Source: Janthinobacterium psychrotolerans (lineage in GTDB: Bacteria; Pseudomonadota; Gammaproteobacteria; Burkholderiales; Burkholderiaceae_D). From it: 64,000 nucleotides of DNA. Below, piece after piece: positions 8,491 through 17,343 of this stretch. The notes beneath the pieces are model-generated. The model saw only the letters and a program-made list of their open reading frames with translations, had not been told where the DNA came from and searched no databases. The DNA lies in contig NZ_LOCQ01000051.1 in assembly GCF_001677885.1 (NCBI RefSeq), positions 62,001 to 126,000 on the forward strand. The letters run 5' to 3'. The translations under genes were made by a program, and so were the position numbers. Positions within the stretch are counted from its first letter, which is position 1. Each line of letters opens with the position of its first letter.

Positions 8491-9597
8491 ATGCGCTCAT
8501 ACTCTGCACTTGCCTTCCTGCTCGTCCTCGGACCGGGATTGAACCTGACCGCATGTGGCGGCGGAGCCGGTACCGGTGGCACGTCATCGCCAACGGTGAC
8601 CGCGCCGGCCACGCCGGCAGCCGGGCGCATCGCGCAGATCGACTATATCGCCGAAGCCATGGACCGGTCGGATCTGTTCGCGACATCGAGCGGCTTATAT
8701 CTACGCAAGTATTCCGAGAATGGGACCGATACAATCGAAAAATATGAAGTCAGTTCCGGCTCGGCCGGTTGGCTGAGCAGAGCACTCTCAGTCAACGGGG
8801 CGACCTTCGCGCCGCCTCTCAATGGGTCCACCGCTGGCCCGGCCGTCTATTGGGCGGGTTTTGACCGTTCCACGGTCAAGAATATGTTTGGATTCGCCAA
8901 TGCCAAAGGCATTGACGACATCGGTATCGAAACCATTGTTCCCGCCGGCGCGCGCAGCACCAGTACGCTAAACTGGGCCATTACCACAGACGGCGAGGTC
9001 TGGCTCAAATCGACCAGCAGCAGCGCCAGCAATGCAAAAGCCAATTACCGGCTGGTCGCGCAAACAAAGATGGCCTATCTGGGTCAAACCGCCGCCGCGT
9101 CGATGGACGATGATGTCGTGCTGTTCGCCAGCAGCGGCAGCGATCTGGTGCGCGTGACGCCGCAGGGCCAGGTCTCCACCTGGACGCTCCCCGGCCGCAT
9201 TACCGTCATCAAGGCAGGATTGGGCGCGATGTGGGTAGGCACTGGCGACACCATTTACAGGCTCGACAACGATTCCCTGTCGACCTATGCCCAGGTAAGC
9301 GGGGGAGTCTCTGCTATTCTGGGCCCGTTGTTCTGCCTCAGCAATAACGACATCTTCACCTCAAAGGGGCTGGCGTATATGGACGTCGGTAGCGGACCCG
9401 CGCCGACTCCGCGCTCTTACCTTAGCACCTCGGAAGTGGGCCTGTCCGCGGCCGATATGGGTAAACTGCAATCTATGAAAGGCGGGATGGGGGGCTCCGG
9501 CGTTTTTTGTGGCAACACCCTGGACCAGGAAGTGTATACCTACTCTCTCGATCTGCAGACATCGAAGCAAATGATAACGAAGGTCATCCCAATCTGA
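8491..9597 (+). CDS. Hypothetical secreted lipoprotein
   Basis: 368 residues. The start is set at the ATG at 8491 because it opens a classical lipoprotein signal (MRSYSALAFLLVLGPG then the lipobox LTAC), followed by a Gly/Ser/Thr-rich linker. The mature part is rich in short beta-strand-like segments with Trp and Gly (WAITTDGEVWLKS, GLGAMWVGTGDTIYRL), suggesting a beta-propeller, but no known family is recognised. Codon use is less GC-rich than in neighbours, especially over 8690-9090. It stands alone and converges with the ROK gene. Confidence 0.65.
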   Translation: MRSYSALAFLLVLGPGLNLTACGGGAGTGGTSSPTVTAPATPAAGRIAQIDYIAEAMDRSDLFATSSGLYLRKYSENGTDTIEKYEVSSGSAGWLSRALSVNGATFAPPLNGSTAGPAVYWAGFDRSTVKNMFGFANAKGIDDIGIETIVPAGARSTSTLNWAITTDGEVWLKSTSSSASNAKANYRLVAQTKMAYLGQTAAASMDDDVVLFASSGSDLVRVTPQGQVSTWTLPGRITVIKAGLGAMWVGTGDTIYRLDNDSLSTYAQVSGGVSAILGPLFCLSNNDIFTSKGLAYMDVGSGPAPTPRSYLSTSEVGLSAADMGKLQSMKGGMGGSGVFCGNTLDQEVYTYSLDLQTSKQMITKVIPI

Positions 9598-9658
9598 AAC
9601 TCAGGCAAGCCGGGCTGCTCCAGGTCAAGAGCATCTGGGGAACAAGGCGTCAGCGCCC

Positions 9659-10906
9659 TTACTTGAGAAACAGATCGCGGTCCGGCGCGAAATGCGCGTA
9701 CAGCGGCAGGAAGGCGCCGCCGATGGCGCGCGCGTCGGAGCCGACGGTGCCGCCGAGTACCTGCGGCCGGGCGACGCCCTCCCAGCTGTAGCATTCCAGC
9801 GCGCGCTCGACCTCGTCCAGCAAGCGATCGAGCAGGCCGCGGTCGAACGAGCCGTCGATAATCACCCCCTCCAGGTCGAGCAGGCAGGTGGCGCTGTTGA
9901 TGCTGAGCGCAATGGCCCGCGCCGCGTCGTCGAGCCAGGCTGTGGTGTGCGTGGCGAAGGGTTCCTGCAGCGCGCGCCCGTCGTGGGCGGCGGTCGGGTC
10001 CAGCCCGGCCAGGATGAACAGCTGCTCGAGGTTGAACAGGGAGGCGTCGCCCAGCAACTGGCCCGGCGGGTTCCTGGCGCCGGCCGTGGCCATGCCGAGC
10101 GGCAGGGAGCCGACCGCGCCGGCATTGCCGTGCAGGCCGCCGTGCAAATGGCTGTTGATGACCAGGCCGCCGCCGATAAAGATGTCGACGAAGACGTACA
10201 GGAAGCTCTTGATGCTGCGCCCGCGCCCGAGCACCAGCTCGGCGACGCAGGCGGCGGCGGTGTCCTTGGCGAACTCGACCGGCAAGGCCGTCATCGCCTG
10301 CACGCGCTGGCCGATATCGATGCTGTCCCACGCGTTGGCCTGCTCCGGCGCCATCTCGAGCAGATTCTGCCAGCCGCCCAGGCCCAGCGGCGCGGCGATG
10401 CCGACGCCGCACAGGCGCGGCAGCAACTTCGGTCCCAGCAGCACGGCCATGCTGTTCAGCGCCGAGGCGATCTGGGCGAACACGGTGTCGGGCACGGGAA
10501 AGGGATAGGACAAGGACAGGCGCTCGCGCGTATTGCCGACGAAATCGACCAGCAACACGTCGAGGCTGCGCCGGCCGATCTTGATGCCGATCGAGAAGGC
10601 GCCGTCCGGATTGAGCATGATGGGCACCGACGGCTGGCCGACCTTGCCACGCACCGGTGCACGCTTGCTGACCAGGCCTTCTTCCAGCAGGCGGTTGATG
10701 ATCAGGGAAATCGTTTGCGTGCTCAGGTTGGTCAGCCGGGCCAGGTCGGCCTTGGGCATGCTGCCGTGCAAGCGCACGGCCTGCAGCACCACCCGCTCGT
10801 TGAACTGACTCATGCCCATCTGGTTCGAGCCGCGCGGCTGCAGCCATCGGACATCGTCGATGGCCGCCTGCGACGCGTGCGCTTCTTCGGTAAAGCTGTC
10901 TGACAT
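9659..10906 (-). CDS. ROK family transcriptional regulator (probable fructose/levan repressor)
   Basis: 415 residues. An N-terminal winged helix (about 30-95, with PKADLARLTNLSTQTISLIINRL) precedes a ROK sugar-kinase-like fold (about 100-410). The phosphate-binding motif is degenerate (SIGIKIGRRSLDVLLVD) and the Cys zinc cluster of kinases is absent, so it should sense sugar rather than phosphorylate it. It is the last gene of the frcBCA-fucU-levanase series on the same strand. In rhizobia a ROK protein also controls frcBCA, so control of fructose import is a reasonable inference. Confidence 0.82.
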   Translation of the reverse strand: MSDSFTEEAHASQAAIDDVRWLQPRGSNQMGMSQFNERVVLQAVRLHGSMPKADLARLTNLSTQTISLIINRLLEEGLVSKRAPVRGKVGQPSVPIMLNPDGAFSIGIKIGRRSLDVLLVDFVGNTRERLSLSYPFPVPDTVFAQIASALNSMAVLLGPKLLPRLCGVGIAAPLGLGGWQNLLEMAPEQANAWDSIDIGQRVQAMTALPVEFAKDTAAACVAELVLGRGRSIKSFLYVFVDIFIGGGLVINSHLHGGLHGNAGAVGSLPLGMATAGARNPPGQLLGDASLFNLEQLFILAGLDPTAAHDGRALQEPFATHTTAWLDDAARAIALSINSATCLLDLEGVIIDGSFDRGLLDRLLDEVERALECYSWEGVARPQVLGGTVGSDARAIGGAFLPLYAHFAPDRDLFLK

Positions 10907-11014
10907 GGTGGGGCGGGTCCGGTTTCTACAGGCGTAAAGGACGACATTTTATTACATCTGCGCCGCCCCGCCAGTGAAGCTCCGCATGCATGGAGCTCCA
11001 GCTGCTGCGCAGCG

Positions 11015-13642
11015 TCAGCGCTTGGCCCAGATCGACTTCAATGGCCAGATGGTCAGCTCTTTCAGCGTTGCCGCGCCGCCAACGGTGAACAGCGCCACAC
11101 CGGTGCTGGACGGTTGCGGGAAGATCTGGTCGGTCAACACCACCTCGTTGCCCGCAAACACCATCACCGACGAAGTGTCGACCACGATGCGCAGCTCCAC
11201 CGTACCGGTGCGCAGCGGCAGCGGGGCGGTATGGCGGGCGGCAAAGCTGGCGTTGAAGCTGGCGTCGCCCGATTTGCTGCGGTCGATATAGACCGCGCCG
11301 GCCACCGCGTCATAGCCGATGACGGTTTCTTCGCCATTCGCGCCGGTGCGCACCTTCAGGCCAAAACCGGTGGCGCTGCCGGGTTGGATCTTTGCCACAA
11401 TGTCCAGCGCCTGGCCCGGGGCGGGGGCGATATCGAGCTTTTGCACGCCGGCGGCCAGCGAGCGGTCCTGGACGCTGTAGAGCGCCTTGTCGCGCAGGGT
11501 GCTGAAGTTGTCCACCGGCTGCTGCACCAGCCGCACCTGGCCGCCGATCGTGCGCAGCGTGAATTCGCGGGCGAAAGTCTGGGCGCTGCGCCATGGGGTG
11601 GTGGGCGTGTTGCCGGCGTAGTCCCAGTTGCTCATCCAGCCCAGGCCGATGCGCTTGCCATCGGGGATGCCGTTCCAGGTCACGGCGGCATAAAAGTCGG
11701 CGCCGTAGTCGAGCCAGTTGGCTTCTTCCTTGGCAGTGTCCGAAAAAACGATATGGTCGACCAAGATATGGCCCCAGCCGCCCGTGTTTTTGTCCACCAC
11801 CTGGATCTGCGCGCTCTTGCCGCGGTAGGCGTCGACGTTCCAGTTGCGCCAGTTCAGGGCTTCGGCATTGGCGCCGGTCTCGCTCTTGACCACCTGGCCG
11901 TTGACCAGCAGGTTGACCGTGGTTTCATGGCTGACGGGCTTGGCCGGCTGGTCCGACGCCTCGAACACGTCGGCAACGATGTGTCCCCAGGCGCCGTCGT
12001 TGTCGTCGATGATGACAATCTGGGCCTGCTGTCCGGCGAACTCGCGCACGTCCCAGTTTGTCCAGTTCAGTTCGGAGTCCGCGCCGTTGGCGCTGCGCAC
12101 GACCTTGCCATTGACCTTGAGCACCACCGCCGTGGGATTGGGGCTGCTGTAGGGATGGTTGCCGCCGCCGATGAGGAAGTTGATATAGGCCCTGGAGATG
12201 GTAAAGGTGGGCGACGTCAGGCTGCCCTTGGCCACGTCACCGGCCCCGATGAGGGAATTGAACACACCCGCGCCCAGCTTGCCGGCTGCCGCTTGCCGGT
12301 CGGCGTCGCTGCCGGCGGCAACCTTTTGCCCCACCACGTCGCCGGTGGGCGTCCAGCCCAGGTCGGCGTAGGTCGCATTGGCCGGGCCTTCAAAACCGGC
12401 GCCCGGAAACAGCAAGGTTCCCGCAGGGACCGTGCCGTCGCCCGCCTCGGGCACGCGTGGATGGCGTCCGCCGCCGACCATCAGATTGATGTACTTGCTG
12501 GTGACGGTGAAGGCGGGCGAGGTGAGCGTGCCGGTGGCCGCGTCGTCCTTGCCCAGCCGGTAGGTGTCGAGCAGCTCGCTGCCCTGGTTGTCGGCCACGC
12601 CATGCGCGGGGGCCACCGGCGTCTTGCCGGCAAAGTCGCCCGTCGAGGCCCAGCCGGTGGCGTCGAAGCTGGCCGCTTCGAAGTCCTGGTAGACGGTGCC
12701 TGCCGGCGGCTTCTTGTCGATCACGCTGTTGGCGTCGGCCACGAATTGCTTGCCGTCGAATTTCCCGACAAAATAATGTGCTCCGGAACCACCGGCCACC
12801 GAGCCGGGGTTGATGTTGATGTTCATCACCCATTTGCGTTTGCTGGCGTCGCCATCGACGGGCAGCTCGAACAGGTCGGGACATTCCCAGATGCCACCGA
12901 CCGCGTTGGCCGGGCCAAAGGCGCTCATGTAGGTCCAGTCGCGCAGGTTTTTGGACGAGAACAGCAGCGCCTGGTGCCGCTCCGAGGCCACGGCGACCAT
13001 CACCCATTTTTGCTCCGGTGCATACCAGAAGACTTTTGGATCACGGAAATTTTGCCCCTCGCTTTCAAACGGCGCCGGTGGCACGGGAATCACCGGGTTG
13101 GCCGCATACTGCTTCCAGGTACGGCCCCGGTCCAGGCTGTAGGCGATGGACTGGGCCTGGGCATTGGGGGCCAGCACCTGTCCGTTGGCCAGCGCTTTTC
13201 CTTGCGGGTACACGCTGGTGTAGATGGCTACCATGGCGGGATTGCCGGCGCTGCCCAAGCCGCTGGTATTGTTGGTGTCCACCACCACGCTGCCGGAGAA
13301 GAACATTTGCGTGAGCTTGCCGCCCGCGTCCTTTTCGGCCGTCAGGGCGACGGGCAGCTCGTTCCAGTGCAGCAAGTCGGTGCTGACGGCGTGGCCCCAG
13401 GACATGTCGCCCCAGGTATTGCCGTTCGGGTTGTACTGGTAGAACAGGTGGTATTCGCCGTCGTGGTAGACCAGTCCGTTGGGATCGTTCAGCCAGTTTT
13501 TGGCGGCGGTGTACGACAGCTGGGGACGATAGGTTTCCAGATAGCCGGACTGCGCGGGTTCGCTGGTGTTGTCATTGCCGCTGCTGCAGCCCACCAGCAG
13601 GGTGGCAAGGCAAGAGGCGAGAATAGGGAGGTGCTTTGACAT
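11015..13642 (-). CDS. GH32 exo-levanase/fructanase lipoprotein with nested accessory module
   Basis: 875 residues. Lipobox LLVGC puts the anchored Cys at 19. The GH32 propeller carries nucleophile Asp53 in WLNDPNG, the RDP triad at 200-202 and acid/base Glu253 in WECPDLF. The propeller is interrupted from about 312 to 634 by accessory sequence and resumes at ADFYAAVTWNGIPDGKRIGLGW; a C-terminal beta-sandwich follows. The interruption consists of an N-half (312-395), a complete second copy (about 406-566) and then the missing C-half (573-634). It should release fructose from levan or inulin at the cell surface, feeding the FrcBCA importer of the same operon. Confidence 0.87.
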   Translation of the reverse strand: MSKHLPILASCLATLLVGCSSGNDNTSEPAQSGYLETYRPQLSYTAAKNWLNDPNGLVYHDGEYHLFYQYNPNGNTWGDMSWGHAVSTDLLHWNELPVALTAEKDAGGKLTQMFFSGSVVVDTNNTSGLGSAGNPAMVAIYTSVYPQGKALANGQVLAPNAQAQSIAYSLDRGRTWKQYAANPVIPVPPAPFESEGQNFRDPKVFWYAPEQKWVMVAVASERHQALLFSSKNLRDWTYMSAFGPANAVGGIWECPDLFELPVDGDASKRKWVMNININPGSVAGGSGAHYFVGKFDGKQFVADANSVIDKKPPAGTVYQDFEAASFDATGWASTGDFAGKTPVAPAHGVADNQGSELLDTYRLGKDDAATGTLTSPAFTVTSKYINLMVGGGRHPRVPEAGDGTVPAGTLLFPGAGFEGPANATYADLGWTPTGDVVGQKVAAGSDADRQAAAGKLGAGVFNSLIGAGDVAKGSLTSPTFTISRAYINFLIGGGNHPYSSPNPTAVVLKVNGKVVRSANGADSELNWTNWDVREFAGQQAQIVIIDDNDGAWGHIVADVFEASDQPAKPVSHETTVNLLVNGQVVKSETGANAEALNWRNWNVDAYRGKSAQIQVVDKNTGGWGHILVDHIVFSDTAKEEANWLDYGADFYAAVTWNGIPDGKRIGLGWMSNWDYAGNTPTTPWRSAQTFAREFTLRTIGGQVRLVQQPVDNFSTLRDKALYSVQDRSLAAGVQKLDIAPAPGQALDIVAKIQPGSATGFGLKVRTGANGEETVIGYDAVAGAVYIDRSKSGDASFNASFAARHTAPLPLRTGTVELRIVVDTSSVMVFAGNEVVLTDQIFPQPSSTGVALFTVGGAATLKELTIWPLKSIWAKR

Positions 13643-13756
13643 GGTGTCTCCTTTATCTTTATATTTTGTTCAGGCGTGCGCAGGCCGGCTGCGTGCAACC
13701 TCCGCGCCGATACCGCCAGGCGCGTCCGAATCGGGGAGTTGTTTCTTGCAGGTTGC

Positions 13757-14212
13757 TCAGGCTGCCAGCGGATCGCTGATCACACCCTTTTTGAACAGGA
13801 AATTGGCGTAAGGTTGCATTTCGCCGGTCTGCACGATGGCGTAGGCGTTCTTGACGCGTTCGTAGAAGGCGAAGCGCTCGACCGCCTCGCATTGCGCCGG
13901 CGTGGCGGCGCCGCTGGCGGCGATCTGATCAAGCATGGTGCGCTGCACCGCCGACAGATAGCCATCGGCGGTGTTACATACCTTCATGAAGGCGACCGGC
14001 TGGTCCACCATGGCGTCGAGCGGAAACACCGACAGCAGCGCCGCGCTGGCGCGCTGCAGGCTGATGCCGGGCAGGCGCACCAGCGGCTTGCCCTGGCCCA
14101 GGGTCTGGCTGGTGAAGTTGGCGTCGACCAGCACGACTTCCTCGCCATGGCCCATTTCGCACAGGAGCTTCAGCAATTCCGGGCTGAGCAGCGGATCGAT
14201 TCCTTTAAGCAT
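13757..14212 (-). CDS. RbsD/FucU family sugar mutarotase
   Basis: 151 residues matching the FucU pattern: MLKGIDPLLSPELLKLLCEMGHGEE at the N-terminus with the catalytic His in GHGEE, and RFAFYERVKNAYAIVQTGE near the C-terminus. Family members interconvert ring forms of L-fucose or D-ribose. Its place inside a fructose import operon, overlapping the ATPase gene by eight bases, suggests it supplies a usable fructose anomer or ring form; that substrate is an inference. Confidence 0.85.
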   Translation of the reverse strand: MLKGIDPLLSPELLKLLCEMGHGEEVVLVDANFTSQTLGQGKPLVRLPGISLQRASAALLSVFPLDAMVDQPVAFMKVCNTADGYLSAVQRTMLDQIAASGAATPAQCEAVERFAFYERVKNAYAIVQTGEMQPYANFLFKKGVISDPLAA

Positions 14213-15002
14213 GAGCTTCCTCCGGAAATTCTTCGGCGCTCTTCGCGCCTGTCATCACCGCCACGGTGTCGGACATGCTGATGTGCTTGGGGTTGAGCAC
14301 GGCGACGCGCTTGCCCAGGCGCTGCACGTGGATGCGGTCGGCGATCTCGAACACGTGCGGCATGTTGTGGCTGATCAAAATCACCGGCAGGCCGCGGTCG
14401 CGCACATTGCGTATCAGTTCCAGTACCATATTGCCCTCCTTTACGCCGAGTGCGGCGGTTGGTTCATCGAGAATCACGACATGCCTGGCAAACGCCGTGC
14501 TGCGCGCCACGGCCACGCCCTGGCGCTGGCCGCCAGACAGGGTGCCGACGGCTTGCTTCATCGAACGGATGCCGATTTTCAGATCGCGCATATGGGCTTC
14601 CGCCTCGGCCAGCATCTGCTTCTTGTCGATGCAGCGCAGGAAGCGCGACAACATGCCCTTGCGCAGCAGTTCACGGCCGAGGAACAGGTTCTCGGCGATC
14701 GTCATGGCTGGCGCCACTGCCAGGTCCTGGTACACCGTCTCGATGCCGTAGCGGCGGGCGTCGATCGGCGACTTGAGGTGGATCGGCTTGCCATCGAGCA
14801 GCATCTCGCCTTCGTCCGGGACGACGGCGCCCGATAGCGCCTTGATCAGCGAGGATTTGCCGGCGCCGTTGTCGCCGATCACGGCGAGTATTTCGCCCGG
14901 CAGCAAGTCAAAATCGGTGCCGTCGAGCGCGGTCACGCTGCCGTAGCGCTTGACCAGGCCACGGGCCTGGAATACCGGTTGCACATGCGTCGTCATGTTC
15001 AT
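14205..15002 (-). CDS. frcA: Sugar ABC transporter ATP-binding protein, FrcA-like
   Basis: 265 residues with a single ATPase domain: Walker A GDNGAGKSS, signature LSGGQRQGVAVARS, Walker B HVVILDEPT. Most CUT2 sugar importers use a double-domain ATPase of about 500 residues. A single domain is characteristic of the FrcA fructose type. The ATG at 15002 shares one base with the stop of the permease gene and follows GAAAGG; a second ATG two codons later is also possible. It energises fructose import with FrcC and FrcB. Confidence 0.85.
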   Translation of the reverse strand: MNMTTHVQPVFQARGLVKRYGSVTALDGTDFDLLPGEILAVIGDNGAGKSSLIKALSGAVVPDEGEMLLDGKPIHLKSPIDARRYGIETVYQDLAVAPAMTIAENLFLGRELLRKGMLSRFLRCIDKKQMLAEAEAHMRDLKIGIRSMKQAVGTLSGGQRQGVAVARSTAFARHVVILDEPTAALGVKEGNMVLELIRNVRDRGLPVILISHNMPHVFEIADRIHVQRLGKRVAVLNPKHISMSDTVAVMTGAKSAEEFPEEAHA

Positions 15003-15961
15003 CAACCTTTCTTGTGTGTCAGTTGATCGGTGGCTACCGCCAGGATGACCAGGATGCCCGTCACCAGGATCTGGTACACCGAGGACACGCCCATCAGGGT
15101 CAGGCCGTTGCGGAACACGCCGACGATCAGCACGCCGACCAGGGTGCCCATGATCGAGCCGCGTCCGCCGAACAGGCTGGTGCCGCCGAGCACGACCGCG
15201 GTGATGCTGTCGAGGTTGTCGGTCTGGCCGCCCTGCGGGTCGCCCACGCCCATGCGCGCCACCGACATCAGTGCGGCGATGCCGTAGCACATCCCGGCGA
15301 TCATATACACGCCCAGCAGCACTTTATTGGTGGCGATGCCGGTCAGGCGGGCCGCCTCCGGATTGTTGCCGACGGCGTAGAGGTGGCGGCCGGGCGCGGT
15401 CTCGCGCAGGTACAGCCAGGTCAGCACGTACATGCCCAGCATCAGCACGGTGCCGTAGGTAAAGGTGGCCTGGCCGAGCTGGAAGGTGTTGCCGAAAAAG
15501 CCCATCGTTTCCGGCAGGCCGGTGACGGTCTGGGCCTGCGAGTACAGCTGCGTGACGGCGAAGGCAATGTTCATCGTGCCCAGCGTGACGATAAACGCCG
15601 GCAGCTTGATCGAGGTGACCAGTGCGCCGTTGATGAAGCCGATCAGCACCGTGACGGCGATGCCGCAGCCGATCGCAAGATAGGGATTCATGCCGAGGTC
15701 GACGGCGAATTTGGTCATGATGACCGAGCCCAGCGCCATGGCCATGCCGCAGGACAGGTCGATGCCGGCGGTCAGGATGATCAGGGTCTGGCCGATGGCG
15801 ATAATGCCGACGACCATGACTTGCTGCAAGATCAGGGAAAAATTCTGGCTGCTGAGGAAGCGGTCGCTCTGCGACGCGAAGAAGGCGCAGGCGGCGAGCA
15901 GGGCAATGAGTGGCCCCAGTGTCGAGAGCGGCGGTAGAAATGTCGGGACGGTGGAACGCAT
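15002..15961 (-). CDS. frcC: Sugar ABC transporter permease, FrcC-like
   Basis: 319-residue CUT2-family permease with about eight to ten hydrophobic segments. It contains the family run GQTLIILTAGIDLS (about 56-69) and the C-terminal loop AVVLGGTSLFGGRGS. It follows the binding-protein gene frcB after 95 bases that contain a strong hairpin, and it overlaps frcA by one base. Fructose is the likely substrate, given the single-domain FrcA and the levanase downstream. Confidence 0.86.
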   Translation of the reverse strand: MRSTVPTFLPPLSTLGPLIALLAACAFFASQSDRFLSSQNFSLILQQVMVVGIIAIGQTLIILTAGIDLSCGMAMALGSVIMTKFAVDLGMNPYLAIGCGIAVTVLIGFINGALVTSIKLPAFIVTLGTMNIAFAVTQLYSQAQTVTGLPETMGFFGNTFQLGQATFTYGTVLMLGMYVLTWLYLRETAPGRHLYAVGNNPEAARLTGIATNKVLLGVYMIAGMCYGIAALMSVARMGVGDPQGGQTDNLDSITAVVLGGTSLFGGRGSIMGTLVGVLIVGVFRNGLTLMGVSSVYQILVTGILVILAVATDQLTHKKG

Positions 15962-15991
15962 CTGTTATCCATATTCAAGAGGGGAGAAGGC

Positions 15992-16013
15992 GGCGCGCAG
16001 GCGGCCGCGCGCC
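15992..16013 (-). other. Hairpin between frcB and frcC
   Basis: Perfect 7-bp stem GGCGCGC/GCGCGCC with an 8-base loop in the gap between the binding-protein and permease genes. There is no T run, so it is more likely an mRNA-stabilising or attenuating hairpin than a full terminator. Confidence 0.55.
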
Positions 16014-16056
16014 GGCAGGGCACGCAGCCTTGCCGAACGCGACCGCCTGCGTGGAG

Positions 16057-17049
16057 TTATTTGCCCCAGCAGGCGTTCAGGCCGAACGCCGTGTCGCGGC
16101 TCTCGACGCCTGGCTGCTGCTTGTCGCTGATCAGGGTGACGCCGGTGTCGACGTAGCCGCTGGCCTTCTTACCGTTCTTGGCGTACTCGACGCCGGCTTC
16201 GACGCCCAGGCCTGCCATGTTCAGCGGATACTGCTGCGAGGTGGCGGCGATGACGCCGGCCTTGACGTCGCGCACGCCGGCGCAGCCGCCGTCGACCGAG
16301 ACGATCATCACGTTCTTTTCCTTGCCCAGGGCCTTGAGCGCCTTGTACGCGCCGGCGGCGGCCGGTTCGTTGATGGTGTACACGAGATTGATGTCGGGAT
16401 TTTTCTGCAGGCAGTTTTCCATCGCCGTCTGGCCCTTGCCCTGGTCGCCGAAACTGTCGGCCATGCACACCACGTCGGCGGTTTTCGCCGGTCCGACCGT
16501 CTTGGCGCTGATACCCGGCGCGCCGAAGCCGGCCAGGAAACCGTTATGGCGGGCAATTCCCACCGGATGGCCCGGGAACAAGTCCAGCATGGCGATCTTG
16601 GCAGGCTTGCCGGCGAAGGCGGCCTTGGCGTATTGTCCGATCAGCGTGCCGGCCTTGTAGTTGTCGGTGGCGAACAGCGCGTCGGTCGCGTCCTGCGGCT
16701 CGGTCGGGCTGTCGAGGGCGATCACCAGCACGCCGGCGGCGCGCGCCTTCTTGATGGCCGGCACGATGGCTTTCGAATCGTTCGGCGTGATCATGATCGC
16801 CTTGGCGCCGGCGGCCACCATGTTTTCAATCGCCGTGACCTGGCCGGCGTTGTCGCCGTCGGCGCGCCCGGCCGCCGTCAACAGCTTGGCGCCCTTCAGT
16901 TTTGCGCGTTGCTGCGCACCTTCTTTCATCTTCACGAAGAAGGGGTTGGTATCGGTCTTGGTAATCAGGCCGACGATCGGTTCATCGGCCATGGCGACGC
17001 TGCTGGTTGCCGCAAGGATAGCCAGTGCGAGGCATTGTTTGACGTTCAT
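16057..17049 (-). CDS. frcB: Periplasmic fructose-binding protein, FrcB-like
   Basis: 330 residues with a signal peptide cleaved after SSVAMA (about 22). The mature protein is a type I periplasmic sugar-binding protein: IVGLITKTDTNPFFVKMKEGA at the start, then AMITPNDSKAIVPAIKKA, ALDSPTEP and SVDGGCAGVRDVKAGVIAATSQQYP. It delivers the sugar to FrcC/FrcA. As first gene of the operon it is probably the most highly expressed. Fructose specificity is inferred from context. Confidence 0.87.
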   Translation of the reverse strand: MNVKQCLALAILAATSSVAMADEPIVGLITKTDTNPFFVKMKEGAQQRAKLKGAKLLTAAGRADGDNAGQVTAIENMVAAGAKAIMITPNDSKAIVPAIKKARAAGVLVIALDSPTEPQDATDALFATDNYKAGTLIGQYAKAAFAGKPAKIAMLDLFPGHPVGIARHNGFLAGFGAPGISAKTVGPAKTADVVCMADSFGDQGKGQTAMENCLQKNPDINLVYTINEPAAAGAYKALKALGKEKNVMIVSVDGGCAGVRDVKAGVIAATSQQYPLNMAGLGVEAGVEYAKNGKKASGYVDTGVTLISDKQQPGVESRDTAFGLNACWGK

Positions 17050-17286
17050 TGTGTTATCTCCAGATCTATTTATTTTTTACCGGCAGGGCGTATGCCTCGG
17101 CCTCGGGGCCGCCGCGAATCGCGGTACCCGAGCCGAATATACTCCCGGAAAATTAATAAATCAAGCGGCTTTATATATTATTGTGGCCGAAAAATATCAG
17201 CACGACACCGCCTCCATGGCTGTCGTTTTGCTGAAAAATAGTATTTGAAAACTGGCCGCTTTTGCAGTGGTGGCGGGCCGGCTTTG

Positions 17287-17331
17287 TTTTTATAGTGAGC
17301 TTACCGGTGGAACACCGCCGGACTATAAAAA
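17287..17331 (+). other. Long inverted repeat just before the polyol operon
   Basis: Nine-base arms TTTTTATAG (17287-17295) and CTATAAAAA (17323-17331) enclose a second hairpin (GGTG/CACC at 17306-17316). The right arm ends two bases before the GGAG ribosome site of the binding-protein gene. It may be an operator for the AraC regulator or a leader RNA structure. The rest of the 294-base intergenic region (17050-17343) is AT-rich from 17140 to 17250 and must hold both divergent promoters; none is clear-cut. Confidence 0.5.
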
Positions 17332-17343
17332 TGGAGACGTGTT

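Noticed and set aside
17200..17236. Imperfect CAGCA/CGACA dyad in the frcB-polyol gap
   Set aside because: Several mismatches and unequal arms; not supportable as an operator.
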